Shown here: in pieces, positions 44,238 through 55,973 of the stretch
Layout: each line of letters starts with the position of its first letter
How positions within the stretch are numbered: position 1 is the first letter of the stretch
Source: Piezodorus guildinii
Lineage: Eukaryota; Arthropoda; Insecta; Hemiptera; Pentatomidae
Assembly: GCA_023052935.1 (NCBI GenBank)
Contig: CM041297.1
Location: 104,647,563 to 104,711,562, forward strand
Direction of reading: 5' to 3'
Length of the DNA stretch: 64,000 nucleotides
Program-made: the position numbers and the translations under genes
Notes under the pieces: generated by a model
Told to the model about the DNA's origin: nothing
Database searches by the model: none
The model's input: the letters and a program-made list of their open reading frames with translations, nothing else

Positions 44238-45557
44238 ATGCGATATTTTCACCAAGTGATGTCCTCCAAAGCATCAACTAAAAGATCTAGATCTAGTGGT
44301 TCAATCACGTCTCCCATAAAACAAAGACCCCGCCGTGATACTAATAAAAAATTAAATCAACAAGCAACCCCTTCAGGTTCTAATACAGAATCTGAACCAC
44401 AGCCTGGCACATCGTCACAGGGGATGACTGACGAATCTCAGTTTTTCACCCCAAATCCTTTTCAAATCCTACATAATGAAAAAGAAAACATGGAATCTGC
44501 TCCTACACCCAGTGAACCACGGCCTCCACCGATATTTGTCAAAAATATTAAAAATTTCCAGTTGTTATGTGCGCAACTAAACAAGATTACCGAATCCACC
44601 AGCTACTACTGTATGAGTAGAATCAATGACACCAAAATATCACCGACCACCGCCGAGGTATATAGAAAAATTGTAAAATACCTAACTGAAACTAAAGCGG
44701 GTTTTCACACTTATCAGCTACGGCAAGAGAGAGCTCTTAGAGTTGTGATCAGAAATCTACACCCTTCAACACCAGTTGACGCTATCAAAGAAGAACTCAT
44801 GGAGATGGGTTACAAAGTGCGACAAGTCACTAATGTCATAAAAGATAGAGTTCAACTGCCTCTATTCTTCGCTGACTTGGAACCATTAGCAGGAGTAGAA
44901 AAAATTTATGATCTAAAAAGACTGTATTATACAAGAGTAAGAGTCGAAAAACCTTATACAAAGAGAGAAATTGTTCAATGTTACAATTGTCAGGCGTATG
45001 GTCATACCAGAAGTTACTGTCACCACATACCACGCTGCGTGAAATGCGGTGAACAGCACAAGTCTGTGGAATGTACAAAACCGAAGTCAACACCCGCTGT
45101 ATGTGCTCATTGCCTCAAGGACCACCCGGCCAACTACAAAGGATGCCAAATCTATAAGGAGCTAAGGACCAGGTATCAAAAACCCCAAGTACTGGATGAA
45201 ACAACAAGACAGGCTAGAACTAGAAGAGAACCCTCAAAATTAATCGATGCCAATGTATCATTTGCCCACTTACTTGGAGGTGGGAACCAATGTACTGAAG
45301 CCGAGGCCCTGCCGGAACTACAAAATGTACCTCAATATCCTCAATCCATTCCACAAATACCTCTTCCTCAAAACGTAATCAGTCCTAAAAATCCTCATCC
45401 ACAACAAATCTCTCATATTCCCCCTCCTTCAAATGCCACAGATCTTACCAGTTTGATGACATCCTTCATTTCCGAAATCAAATCCCTTGTCATGCCCCTA
45501 ATAACAATCCTCACGAATCTTGTATCAAATCTTATTCCTAACTTAAAAAATCCATAA
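44238..45557 (+). CDS. Jockey ORF1, gag-like C2HC zinc-knuckle protein
   Basis: Intact frame. In-frame ATGs are at 44238 and 44259; the second gives MSSKASTKRSRSSG with a basic N-terminus (KQRPRRDTNKK) suited to nuclear entry or RNA binding. Residues about 85-110 are Pro-rich, followed by a PRE-C2HC-like region (ALRVVIRNLHPSTPVDAI). Three Cys-His knuckles follow at 44970-45145: CYNCQAYGHTRSYC, CVKCGEQHKSVEC and CAHCLKDHPANYKGC. The C-terminal 25 residues are hydrophobic (LVMPLITILTNLV). It should bind element RNA and form the RNP. It ends TAA with ORF2 ATG directly adjacent. The only intact ORF1 in the window. Confidence 0.9.
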   Translation: MRYFHQVMSSKASTKRSRSSGSITSPIKQRPRRDTNKKLNQQATPSGSNTESEPQPGTSSQGMTDESQFFTPNPFQILHNEKENMESAPTPSEPRPPPIFVKNIKNFQLLCAQLNKITESTSYYCMSRINDTKISPTTAEVYRKIVKYLTETKAGFHTYQLRQERALRVVIRNLHPSTPVDAIKEELMEMGYKVRQVTNVIKDRVQLPLFFADLEPLAGVEKIYDLKRLYYTRVRVEKPYTKREIVQCYNCQAYGHTRSYCHHIPRCVKCGEQHKSVECTKPKSTPAVCAHCLKDHPANYKGCQIYKELRTRYQKPQVLDETTRQARTRREPSKLIDANVSFAHLLGGGNQCTEAEALPELQNVPQYPQSIPQIPLPQNVISPKNPHPQQISHIPPPSNATDLTSLMTSFISEIKSLVMPLITILTNLVSNLIPNLKNP

Positions 45558-48235
45558 ATGACCTCACCTAACTCCTTATCTATTCTCCTATGGAATGCGA
45601 ATGGTGTTAGAACTCACACTGACGAACTTACAGCCTTACTCCAAGACAAAAAAGTTGACGTTGCACTCATTACTGAAACTAGACTAACCACTAAACAGTA
45701 CTTCAAAATACCTGAATACACAACATACCGGACAGACCATCCAGACGGCAAAGCCCATGCCGGTACTGCTGTCATTGTCAACCGATCCCTCTCCCATCAC
45801 TTACACCCACTTCCCGCCCACGATTTCCTACAAGCCACCTCTATTATAATCAAGACCTTTTCCTTTCCGCTAGTCATCGCATCAGCATATTGCCCTCCTA
45901 AAAATTCTATTTCTATTACCCAATTTGGTTCCTTTCTCAACTCATTGGGGAATCACTTTATTCTGGGTGCAGACTTAAACGCGAAGCACCAACAATGGGG
46001 TTGCAGAACCACAAATACTCGTGGACGGACATTGCAGTCTGCACTCAACTCCAGACGCCTTAATCTCCTACCTCCCGATTCCCCTACCTACTGGCCAACA
46101 GATCCTAACCGTAATCCAGACATCCTCGACTTCTTCATCCACAGCGGATTAGGCTCCCTGAACTATTCCGTAACTCGCCTTGATGAACTATCCTCTGATC
46201 ATAGTCCATTAATCCTAAATGTATCCATGACTCCTATTCCGAAACCTTTCCCATCGTCATTCATCAGAGGCCCCATCAACTGGAACCTCTTCCGCGAAAT
46301 CCTCACCAATGATATCGACCTCAGAGTAACTCTCAAAACCCCTTCTGACCTTGATGATGCCGTATATTCCTTTACAACCTTGATTCAACAAGCTGCCTGG
46401 ACTGCCTCCGTTCTAAACAATCCCAAATTATTCCTTACAAATGCCATTTACCACAACACCTGACAGACCTCATCAACACCAAACGCCGAGCCAGAGCATT
46501 ATGGCAACGCACCCGCCACCCAGAAGATCGCCGCTCTTATAACTTTTATTGTAGAAAATTAAAGCGGGAGTTGGCGACCTTTCGTTCCCAATCCTACAAT
46601 TCCTACCTCTCCTCTCTCTCGACTCGTGACAATTCTCTGTGGAATGTCACGAAGAGAATCCTGAATACTCACACGATTTCCCATCCTCTCCTGCGCGGTG
46701 ATAGTTCCTGGGCTGCTTCTGACAAGGATAAGGCCCAGGAATTTGCACAGCACCTTTCCAAAGTTTTCACTCCTCATCCTGAGTTGAATCCAAACCATAC
46801 TTCAACAGTTGAACAGTTCCTAACTTCGCCAATACCACTCTCCTTACCTCCTAAAGCAGTTAATCCCTCTGAGGTCAAATATCTTCTTAAAAAGCTTCCT
46901 CTCCGTAAATCCCCTGGATATGATCTCCTCACGCCTCAGATCTTAAGACAACTTCCACAGAAAGCCATTACATTCCTTACATATCTTTATAACAGTATCC
47001 TACGCACTACCTATTTTCCTCTCTTATGGAAACATTCAACTATCATCCTTTTCCTGAAACCAGGCAAACCTTCCAACAGCACGTCATCTTACAGACCTAT
47101 TAGCCTACTTCCGATCCTCTCAAAAATTTTCGAAAAGCTCCTACTAAAACGAATCCTAGATAAATTTAAAAATTTTCCTTCGCATCAGTTTGGATTTCGT
47201 TCTCAACATTGCACAGTTCAGCAAGGACTCCGAGTTGTGGATCACATTTCCTCTGCCCTTGAGTGCAAGGAGTATTGTTCGGGTGCCTTTTTGGACATAG
47301 CTCAAGCTTTTGACCGGGTGTGGCACCCGGGATTGCTCTTTAAGCTCAAAACCCATTTACCTCAATCCTTATACCTAATCCTCCGATCCTATTTATCAAA
47401 CCGCTCCTTCCGAGTTCGCTGTGGTTCCGAATTTTCCAAACATTATACTGTTGAGGCCGGTGTTCCTCAAGGCAGCGTCTTAGGACCCGTCCTCTACATC
47501 CTCTACACCGCCGATATCCCTACCGATCCCGATACCTTTCTGGCAACATTTGCTGACGACACAGCCATTTTATCATCCGATTCCGATCCTCAAGTAGCAT
47601 CGCTAAATCTCCAAAGGCACCTTTCCCTTGTCGAAGACTGGTGTAAGGCTTGGCGAATTAAGGTGAACGAAAGCAAATGTACACACGTCACCTTCACCCT
47701 TCGACGTAAATCCTGTCCAACAGTTAAATTCAATTCCATACCGCTTCCTTCCTCAGACACAGTCCGGTACCTTGGCTTTTTACTAGACAAAAGACTGACG
47801 TGGAACCCACATACGAGACTTAAAAGGATAGAACTCAACCGCAGATTCGGCCGGTTATACAAATTACTCAACAGAAAATCTCATCTTACAGTCGACAACA
47901 AATTACTAATATATAAGACAGTACTGAAACCTATATGGACCTACGGACTTGAACTATGGGGGACAACTAAACATTCTAACATCAAACGTATCCAATCCTT
48001 CCAATCCAAAGTCCTCCGAACAATAGTTAATGCTCCTTATTACGTTACCAACTGTACCCTACACCATGACCTTAATATTCCATTTATTTTAGATCTGGTA
48101 CCATCCAAATTCTCCAAATTCCATCAGAACCTTCTTCATCATCCTAATCCTCTTGCTCAATCGCTTTCCAGCTTCACCCATCCCTACAATCCTCCTCGAA
48201 GATTGAAACGGCAGTGGCCCCGCGACGTTTTGTAA
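45558..48235 (+). pseudogene. Jockey ORF2, endonuclease and reverse transcriptase, one frameshift
   Basis: ATG at 45558 abuts the ORF1 TAA. Endonuclease motifs: ILLWNANGVRTHTDEL, ALITETR, LGADLNAKHQQWGCR (Ala where other copies have Gly-Gly-Asp), DILDFFI, LSSDHSPLIL. The frame ends at 46463 after a one-base shift near 46440. RT continues in another frame to 48235: LPLRKSPGYDLLTPQIL, SSYRPISLLPI, HQFGFR, GAFLDIAQAFDRVW, GVPQGSVLGPVLYI, FADDT (47549-47563), YLGFLLDKRLTWNPHT and PPRRLKRQWPRDVL. No RNase H. Function would be target nicking and target-primed reverse transcription. The shift could be a real lesion or a sequencing error. Confidence 0.9.
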
Positions 48236-48370
48236 ACATTTATCTGACACTGGTCAGATCCTCCACTCATGTACTGTATGTTTGTGGCTATTCCGCTCTG
48301 GCTCGGCCTCCACTGGCATACACCAGTGAAGCGCTGAGTGGGAGGCGCTGGGATCTCTTGGATTCCGCTT

Positions 48371-48392
48371 CTCCCCCCACTTGTGGGGGGAG
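48371..48392 (+). other. 3' UTR hairpin, full-length jockey
   Basis: Perfect nine-pair stem CTCCCCCCA with TGGGGGGAG around loop CTTG. Three further pairs (GCT / AGC) lie outside a one-base mismatch. A second hairpin, CACTGG / CCAGTG, lies about 60 bases upstream. Confidence 0.8.
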
Positions 48393-48703
48393 CAGCCGAG
48401 TCTAGGGTTCCTTTGGCTGATTGTATATATTGTATATAGTTAAGTATGCTTGTATGATTTTTATTTATTTCCCAACTTGTATTTATCTCTACTACAGGTT
48501 GTTGTTTTGATTTGTTTCTTGTTGCTTTTTTTTTGTATATATTTGAATTTATTTATTTCCGATTTTATGTAAATTGACTTTATCATTATTGGCTGTATAT
48601 ATTGTATGAATGTGTACTACATCTCTATTACTACTGTTCATTATGCAACAAACTGTAATATTTCTCAATAAAAAAAAAAAAAAAAAAAAAAAACTTTTAC
48701 TAC

Positions 48704-49338
48704 GCTTCCGTTTTTTTTTTAGATGTCTCACTATTTTAAGTTTAATATTGTGTAGTAATCAATATTAAGTTAAAAATTTTGTATTATCCAGTTCGTTTTA
48801 TTTTTGTTTACTATTTAGTCAAGGAGTACCTTTTTTTATCTTTTGTTTAATGTTTTTGGTTAAGAGCACTAAACTCAGGTTATATTTCTTTTACAATTGT
48901 ATTTTATCTTGTAAATTAGTACAAGACTTTGTCTTTCACAAATAAAATATATTCTATTCTATTCTAAGTAATGAACAACCGTGATCTTTAACGAGCATAA
49001 TTAGTTTCAAATGGCTCCATAAGCTGAATCTTTTTAAACTGAATGAACAAAATCGTTTAATAATATATAAACAGCAGTCGTTCAAAATAAAAATAAAGTG
49101 GATTGAGGTGAGTTGCGCCGGTTAAAACAGACAGAGAGATCTATATCAGGCTGTTTACCCATTCAATGGCGCTTGGCATAAGTAGGTCTACTCCATGAGG
49201 AGATTCATTTGAATTATGAGATTCGGTTAAAATTGCCTCATTCAGTAATTTGCTATCTAAAAAATATCTGACATTTTTTTTATTTACTTTTTTTAACTCC
49301 TTCATCCTGGAGGTTTTATTTATTTAACAATCAAAACA
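48704..49338. other. LINE tail remnant and intergenic DNA
   Basis: The stretch 48770-48966 ends gtctttcacaaataaaatat followed by attctattctattcta. This looks like the 3' end of another LINE with an (ATTCT)n tail; no coding part or TSD is visible. A similar tattctatt phrase is at 62850. The rest is unremarkable. Confidence 0.35.
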
Positions 49339-50383
49339 TCTGGTGCGAGGAACACACGACTTTCAGTTACCTTAATTTTTAAATCAATTTAAAAACTATT
49401 AAGTATAATTCAATTTGAAAAATATTTTAAGTTGATTTTAATAAAACGTTTATTCATTTTTGTTGAAAACATATGATTTAGATTAAATCTTATAACTATA
49501 CTAAATTGTTAATTATTAATAAGTTTATTTCCTATTCGTCACTTTATATTACCTTTTACAACTTTGTGTATCAGATAATTTTTTTTTTTAAATCTTCCTC
49601 TTTCCAACTATATATTATACGTCTATATTACTGCTCTTATCAAAAACCAAAAATTACATTAAAAATAGTTTTGCTCTTTTATCCTTTCGTTGTCATCAAA
49701 TTCATCTTATTTGTATATTTAGCCGTCCATCATCAATGTCATCAAGTTGAAATAGTCAATTTCATAAAATCAACAAAATTAAAGATACTCTAGAGGAAGA
49801 AAATTTAATATTTCGGCATTAAAGCCCTGTCAAAATACATCATAGAGAATGAAACCTACATAATATTAAAGCCCATTTCATTTTACATCGATATATCGAG
49901 TTTGATCAAAACCGTTTGAGTCCTTTTTTGAGAAAATCGCAAGATTTTCCGTGTAACATGCACGGTATGAAGTAGCACTTCCGTTCAGCTGACTTTAGTG
50001 AAAACGTTGCTGTATCATCTCGTGCGTATAGTTGTTTTTAAATATATTTATTGGTATTTACAACTGTATAATAAAATACCTGTATATGTATAAAATAAAT
50101 AGTAAATTTGATACAAGATATACTGTCATGATTCACATGTAGGGATACCACCCATTGCCAGCTTCCCTAATAGTTGTTTTAAATATGAAATTTTAGTTTC
50201 GTACTACATTTCGCTGTCGTACTGCTTTTTGTTGTCGTAGTTACCACACACTCACACACACAGACCCTTTTTGAGGACTTGGTTATTTAGACTGTGTTTT
50301 TCTGTCGAAAACAGGAATTCGAAAATTTTCACGATCGCAATACTTCCCCTTAATATATATTTTATTTATAGGTAAGTGAAAGT
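49339..50383 (-). repeat. A-repeat copy 4, split by a 3-kb jockey insertion
   Basis: Minus-strand A-repeat from ACTTTCACTTACC (50371-50383) to the ctggtgcgaggaacacacga end (49341). Its first 13 bases were duplicated by the jockey insertion and reappear at 53419-53431. A 131-bp jockey tail is inserted at 50039-50169. Confidence 0.85.
50028..50180 (-). mobile_element. 131-bp jockey tail inside A-repeat, with TSD
   Basis: Insertion 50039-50169 between direct repeats atagttgtttt (50028-50038 and 50170-50180). Minus strand: a hairpin-containing 3' UTR (GCTGGC-aatg-GGTGGT inside GGGA / TCCC), then tacagttgtaaatacc and AATAAATAT. It matches the 3' UTR of the 12969 and 50384 jockey copies. No coding sequence. 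Confidence 0.8.
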
Positions 50384-50495
50384 TTTTTTTTTTTTTTTTT
50401 TAATATTTTTTTATTGAAATTTACAACTGTATTTTGTAATACAACAAGTAAATATGTTAATAATGATAAAATACATGAAAAAAACGCGAAGAGAA

Positions 50496-50511
50496 AACGC
50501 CCATTGGCATC
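50496..50511 (-). other. 3' UTR hairpin (jockey)
   Basis: On the minus strand GATGCC pairs with GGCGTT around loop AATG, shortly after the ORF2 stop. Wobble pairs keep the stem despite base differences from the other copies. Confidence 0.6.
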
Positions 50512-50555
50512 ACTCCACTAAGTAACTAAACTAGAAGGTCTCGAGGCCATCTTCT

Positions 50556-53221
50556 TTACAGGCGCCTCGTAGGATTGTCAGGAATTGAAGAGGAAGCAAG
50601 AATTGAAACTAGAGGATTAGAGTGGGAGTGGAGTTTGTCATGGAAGGATTGATACTTGGTTCGGGCCAAATCAGCAACATATGGGATGTTAAGGTCTTTA
50701 TGGATGAGTTTATTTGTGACAAAGTAAGGAGCATTGAGGATTTTTCGAAGGATTTTGGATTGTAAGGATTGAATACGGGAAGAATTTGATGGTTTCGTAG
50801 AGCCCCAAAGCTCAACTCCGTAAGTCCAGATAGGCCTTATGATGGTGATATAGATGAGCCTTTTGTAGATAAGTGGAAGGTTGGAGCGTCTGTCCAGTAA
50901 GTGTTGTAGTAAGCGAAAGCGACGGGCAGTTTCTTGTCGTTTCAGTCGTGTATGGGGATTCCATGTTAGACGTTTGTCAAGTAGTAGTCCTAGGTAGCGG
51001 ATCTGTTCAACTGGAACAAGCGGAATATTATTAAAGGAAACTGTAGGGCAGGATGTCATAGGTTTACGACGAAGGGTAAAGGTAATTTGGTGGGATTTGT
51101 TGGCATTGATTTTGATTCTCCAATTCTGACACCATATCTCAAGCTCTCTGATATGGGATTGAAGAGTTTGAGAGGCAATAGTAGGATCGTTATTGACTGA
51201 TAACACACAAGTGTCATCAGCATAGGTAGAAAGGAAAGTGTTGGGATGGGTTGGGATATCAGCTGTATAGACTGTGTAGAGGATGGGTCCAAGGATACTA
51301 CCTTGAGGGACACCAGCAGACTGAGTAAAAAGGGATGAATAGGAACTATTGTGGTTTATTTTGAAGGATCTTTCAGAGAGGTAAGACTGGATGATGAGGT
51401 AGTATGTAGGTGGAAGGAATTTTCGGAGCTTGTAAAGCAGTCCCGGGTGCCAAACTCGGTCAAAGGCCTGTTCTACGTCGAGGAAGGCTCCCGTGCAGTA
51501 CAATCCACGCTCCAATGCTGAAGAGACAACATCCACCACACGATGACATTGTTGGATGGTGGAGTGGGATGAGCGAAATCCAAACTGGTGATCCGGGATT
51601 ATCTGAAACGTCTCTAGGATAGGATAGAGTCGTTTAAGGATTAGTCTTTCCAGGATTTTACCCATAATGGGTAAAAGAGATATAGGACGGTAAGAGGAAG
51701 GGAGTTCCAGCGGCTTTTTAGGTTTAGGGATCATTTTAACAATGGCTAACTTCCAGGATTTAGGAAAATATGTGGTTCGGAGAACGGCATTGTAAATATA
51801 GGTAAGGAATAGAATGGATTTTCTGGGAAGTTGTTTTAGAATATTGGGAGTGATTAGATCGTGTCCAGGAGCTTTGCGGGAAGGTAATCTGTGGATTATG
51901 TTTGAGATTTCTGAAGGATGAAATGCTTTGGGAGGGAGGGCCAATTGGAGTGGAATATCCAGCTCTGCTTCAACGCACTCAAGGTGATGGTGATTAAATA
52001 TATTAGGATGCGGATTGTAGGTTTCAAAGAGGTGCTGAGCGAATGTTTGGGATTTTTCTTCATCGGATCTGGTCCAGGATTGAAATTCATTGAGGAGAGG
52101 ATGATTAAAATCTTTGAACTGAAGTAATTTCTTAGTGGTAGTCCAAAGTGATTTATCAGTCGTAGTGAGATTTTCTGTCGTATCAGTATGTTTTGAATTT
52201 TGAATTTCCTGATTTCTGCTTTAAGTTTGTTAGTCAGAGTGGTATAAATAGTTTTGTCAGCTGGGTATCTAGTCCTATGCCACTTCGATCTAGCTCTTCG
52301 TTTTTCCCTTAATAAGATTCGAATGTGCTGTGGCAGGTTAGTCTGTTGAGTGTTATTGTTGTAGGTGTTTGTAGTGTTATCACGTATGCTGCTACCTATT
52401 GAGTCAGTAAGTTGTTCTACGGCTCTGTCAATATCTAGTTTAGTCTTTAGTGAGATTCTTAAATCCAGTTTTGTCTCCAAGTCTGTCCGAAATCCGTCCC
52501 AGTCCACTCGTCCAAGGATCAATTTAGGAGGGTTTGGCCTAGGAACAAAGCCCGAATGCAAAGAAAGCAGAACTGGACTGTGGTCGGATGAGAGGTCATT
52601 CAAGGATTTAACAGATGTATGTGAGGAGGAAAGCTGGGAGGTGACGAATATATCTAGGATATCAGGATGTTTTTTTCGGGATGTAGGCCAGTAAGTGGGA
52701 TTCATGGGCGAGAGGATGGAATAGCTATTTGAAGATGAAACACGGGAGAGGATATTTCCACGGGTATTTGATGTTCGACAACCCCATCGTTGGTGTTTAG
52801 CATTATAGTCTCCTCCAGCAATAAAGCGCGGTCCGAGGGAAAGGAATAAGGAGTTGAGGCAGTTAAATGAAACGGCATTACCTGAAGGACAGTATACAGC
52901 TGCGAAAGTTACATGAGAAGGATGATTTGAAATGGATACAGAGGTCGATTGTATAGCATCAGTTGGAGTAGAAGGGACATAGGAATGTGAAATGGATTTA
53001 TGAATAAGGATGCAAGAACCCGCATGGGCAGTGTTGTCTGGGTGGTCAGTTCTGTAAGTAATATAGTCTCGTATGTAAAAACGTGATCGTTGAGTGAAAT
53101 GTGTTTCAGTCAGTAGTGCTATATCAATATGGTTGTCATGGAGGAATATGTCGAGTTCGTCACGGTGTTGAAGTAGGCCGTTAGCGTTCCACAAGAGGAC
53201 AGCTAGGGCTTTACACTCATC
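50556..53221 (-). pseudogene. Jockey ORF2, nearly full length, three lesions
   Basis: Start ATG at 53221 overlaps the ORF1 stop (ATGA). One C is missing a few codons later, giving a stop; the frame reopens at 53194 (MWNANGLLQHRDELD). Endonuclease motifs are intact: ALLTETHF, GGDYNAKHQRWGCR, DILDIFV, LSSDHSPVLLSL. A frameshift near 52185 and a frame change back near 51930 separate it from RT. RT has LPSRKAPGHDLITPNIL, SSYRPISLLPI, AFDRVWHPG, GVPQGSILGPILY, YADDT (51210-51224), YLGLLLDKRLTWNPHT, YGVELWGST. It ends early at PTRRL, followed by a stop, so the usual RRWPRDLL tail is cut. Confidence 0.9.
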
Positions 53222-53418
53222 GTTGGAAATTAAATGGGATTTCAGAAAGGATTCGCGTGAGAAGGGTGATAAGAGGTTTGATAGTTTCTTGAAGGTCCAA
53301 GAGGAAGGAATTCAAGATGGAAAAAATGTCAGGAGGATTTGAATTAGGAGAGGGATGAGTATGAGATGTTGAGGAGGATTGTTGTTTGTGGGTTGTACCC
53401 GTCGAGGGGTACGAGGAA
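53219..53418 (-). pseudogene. Jockey ORF1 C-terminal fragment
   Basis: About 66 codons of the Pro/Ser-rich tail and the hydrophobic end (IFSILNSFLLDLQETIKPLI, then ILSEIPFNFQR). These align with the C-terminus of the ORF1 at 18574. The start is cut by 5' truncation. The reading frame continues out into A-repeat flank by chance. Confidence 0.85.
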
Positions 53419-53639
53419 GGTAAGTGAAAGTAAAAATAGATTTGCGAACGTATTTCCAGCCTCAACAAGATGATAAATATTATGGTTATTATAATCTAAG
53501 TATTATTTAATAAATTCAAAACCATCAATGTTCGAAGCAGGAAGTGTTCTACAATAAGCGTTAACCCATTTTATTATTATTTTTTTTATAGTGATTAAAA
53601 AATCACCTACAACAATATTATTACTCTTTTCTACTTCAG

Positions 53640-54140
53640 ATGCCAATAAAATTCCATGAACTTGTATATTTAACCGTTTATTTATCAATGCTAATAAGAT
53701 GATGGATTTAATTTATTCGAATCTACAAAATTAAAGATACTATAAAATTTTGGCATTTAGGCCCCGTATGACTATTTCAATCAGAATGAAATCTATCTGA
53801 TATTAATGCCTATTAAATGTTATTTCGATAAAGGAAGTTTAATCAAAAACGCCTTTAACGTTTTTGAGAAAATCGTAAAAAGGTGAAAAATGCATGGTAT
53901 AAAGTGGCTTTTCTAGTTCGCAGATTTTGATGAAAAATTTTCTGCAGCATTCCAGACATATACTTTTCGAAAATATTAGATTTCAGCTTTATAAAACCTA
54001 TTGTTTTGGAGCTAGACTTACCACACTCACGCATACAGACCATTTCGTGGGACTTGGTTAATTAGACCCAGGGGAACCTAAAACGTGTATTTCCGATGAA
54101 AACTCGAACATTTTCAATATTGCAATTGGTTCCTTTTTAA
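53640..54140 (-). repeat. A-repeat copy 7 (partial)
   Basis: Minus-strand match from the gtatatttaaccg region through atgcatggtataaagtggc to accacactcacgcatacagacc and cctaaaacgtgtatttccga. It is diverged and both ends are frayed. It lies 200 bp from the interrupted copy 4. Confidence 0.7.
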
Positions 54141-55204
54141 TTTCTAAATAAAGAAGCAAAAGGTGAATATAAAACACGCAGTATTCAAATCGAATTTCAC
54201 TACATTAATTTCGGCTGGATTTAAATTTTTGTTTTTTATTAAGTATGAATATGATCATCGGCGATCAGTTGTTAATCTTAGCATGTGCTCAAGATCAGAA
54301 GTGTAAACGTTCTGGGATTTTTTTCAGAAGAGTAATAAGTAAAGAAATAAATAATAATAATAAAACCTTTAAGCGCCGCACAGTGGGCTAAATCACCAAT
54401 TTAGGTGGACAAAAGTCAAGTCAAAAATTTGGAATTTTCCATTGCTTCATCTTTTTATTATTAGTTGGCAAGACCATTAATACTAATATTCCCCACGATA
54501 CCGTGTTTACAAATAAATAGTAAATGAATGAATCATTCCTGTTTACACAAGTGCCTAATAACCAACAGTGGGATTATTTTTATTCGATGGTCATTTAGTC
54601 TATTTAAGGTGTATTTAGAGCAAAGTCTTTTTGCTTTTATTTAACAATGAGCATTGCTAAGACAGGGAAGACATTATATTTCCAAACTCGTTATTGGATA
54701 TAAATTGCAATCTCACCAGTACAGTTGATTTAGCAATTTGTATATGTACGACCTTATTCAATAACGAAAAATTATATATCCCAAGTTACCCCAAGGATTT
54801 GTTATACCAATCCTTCTAGTCTTTAGATATTACAAAGAATACATCATTTTTTTCAGACACAACACTCGAATAAAAAATTTTATAATCTATAATTTCAAGA
54901 ATTTCCCAAACCATATAAAATACATCTATTAGCAGATTTTAGTAACTCCGAGTCATAATTAGATTTTTTGCATTGTTTTTTCCGTATTCTGGGACTTCAA
55001 ACGTAAAATATAGGGGAGTTTTAGATTTTAGCAAATAAATTTGATGTTTTACCACGGTGCACTCGCTAATCGTGTCGAAAAATTAATTAGCTATTATAAT
55101 TTTTTGCTTATATTTTTTTAAAAATATTTTTTCCGTAATCTGGAAACTCAAAGGTTAAATATAGACAAGTTTCAGAATTTTGTCCGCCAAAATCGGTCAT
55201 ATTG
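54141..55204. other. Intergenic, nothing recognised
   Basis: AT-rich, with two loosely similar segments near 54960-55030 and 55120-55190 (both ttttccgtaatctgg-like plus aaatatag) suggesting a diverged internal duplication. No genes. Confidence 0.35.
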
Positions 55205-55330
55205 CCCACTGTGCGCCGTGTATTGGCTGGCATAACAGCCTGCTATGCCCAATTTTGCCACTTCAAACCTAGGAGTTAAATATCCTAAATTATTCCATCA
55301 TTTAAAGGGGGCGTAAAAAGGTTGTCGAGC
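55205..55330 (+). repeat. SINE S3, strongly decayed
   Basis: Plus-strand tattggctggcataacagcc resembles the S3 A-box region, and cacttcaaacctagg its B-box region, followed by a aaagggggcgtaaaaagg end. Confidence 0.35.
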
Positions 55331-55550
55331 CTTCGCGATTTCATGGACTTGTTTAAGATCCCTATCCTAATAAAATCTGGATCGGCGAAATTAAAAGTTT
55401 CCATTGTAGTATAAATGATTGATCACAGTAGCATAAAGTGATGTTGAATAAATAAACAAAGATATAAAAATAAGCCAAATAATTAAATAATATGTATAGC
55501 TCCTACTACCCGATTTATTTCATAATTTTGCAGTATTTGATAAGATATTT

Positions 55551-55973
55551 GAAGGTCGGAGTAGAGCTTTGGGGCTTTACTAAACCATTGAATTCTTCCC
55601 GTATTCAATCCCTACAATCCAAAATTCTTCGTAAAATCCTCAATGTTACTTACTTTGTTACGAATACACTAATCCATAAAGACCTTAATGTTCCGTATGT
55701 TGCTGATTTGGCCCGATCTAGATAACATTCCTATCATGGCCCCTTCCCACCCTAATCCTCTAGTTTTAATCCTTTCTTCCTCTTCAATTCCTGACAATCC
55801 TCCGAGGCGTCTGAAAAGGAGATGGCCCCGAGACCTTCTAGTTAATAACATTTTTAGAGAGCTTCCATTGGGAAGCTCCTCTACATGTGTTTCATGCCTT
55901 TTTACATTTCATTCCAATTTACTTGATGTATTACATTATACAGTTGTAAATTCCAATGAATAAATAATAAAAA

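Larger units (their letters stand above)
43914..48703 (+). mobile_element. Full-length jockey-type LINE with 11-bp TSD
   Basis: Element 43925-48692 (4768 bp) lies between direct repeats acttttactac at 43914-43924 and 48693-48703. Parts in order: 5' UTR with GCGCATGCGC (43933-43942), ORF1, ORF2 starting directly after the ORF1 stop, 3' UTR with a strong hairpin, AATAAA and poly(A). Only one frameshift (about 46440) breaks ORF2. This is the reference copy for the family; copies at 1523, 40598 and 58400 share its 3' end. Confidence 0.92.
50371..53431 (-). mobile_element. 5'-truncated jockey LINE with 13-bp TSD
   Basis: Element 50384-53418 (3.0 kb) lies between direct repeats ggtaagtgaaagt at 50371-50383 and 53419-53431. 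The poly(A) tail (T on the plus strand, 50384-50402) is at the low end. It is truncated in the last 70 codons of ORF1. The target is the terminal motif of an A-repeat. Closely related to the 12969-14382 and 17147-20540 sequences. Confidence 0.93.

Noticed and set aside
46440..46570. Programmed frameshift between endonuclease and RT of the full-length jockey
   Set aside because: Related copies keep endonuclease and RT in one frame, so a lesion or sequencing error is simpler.
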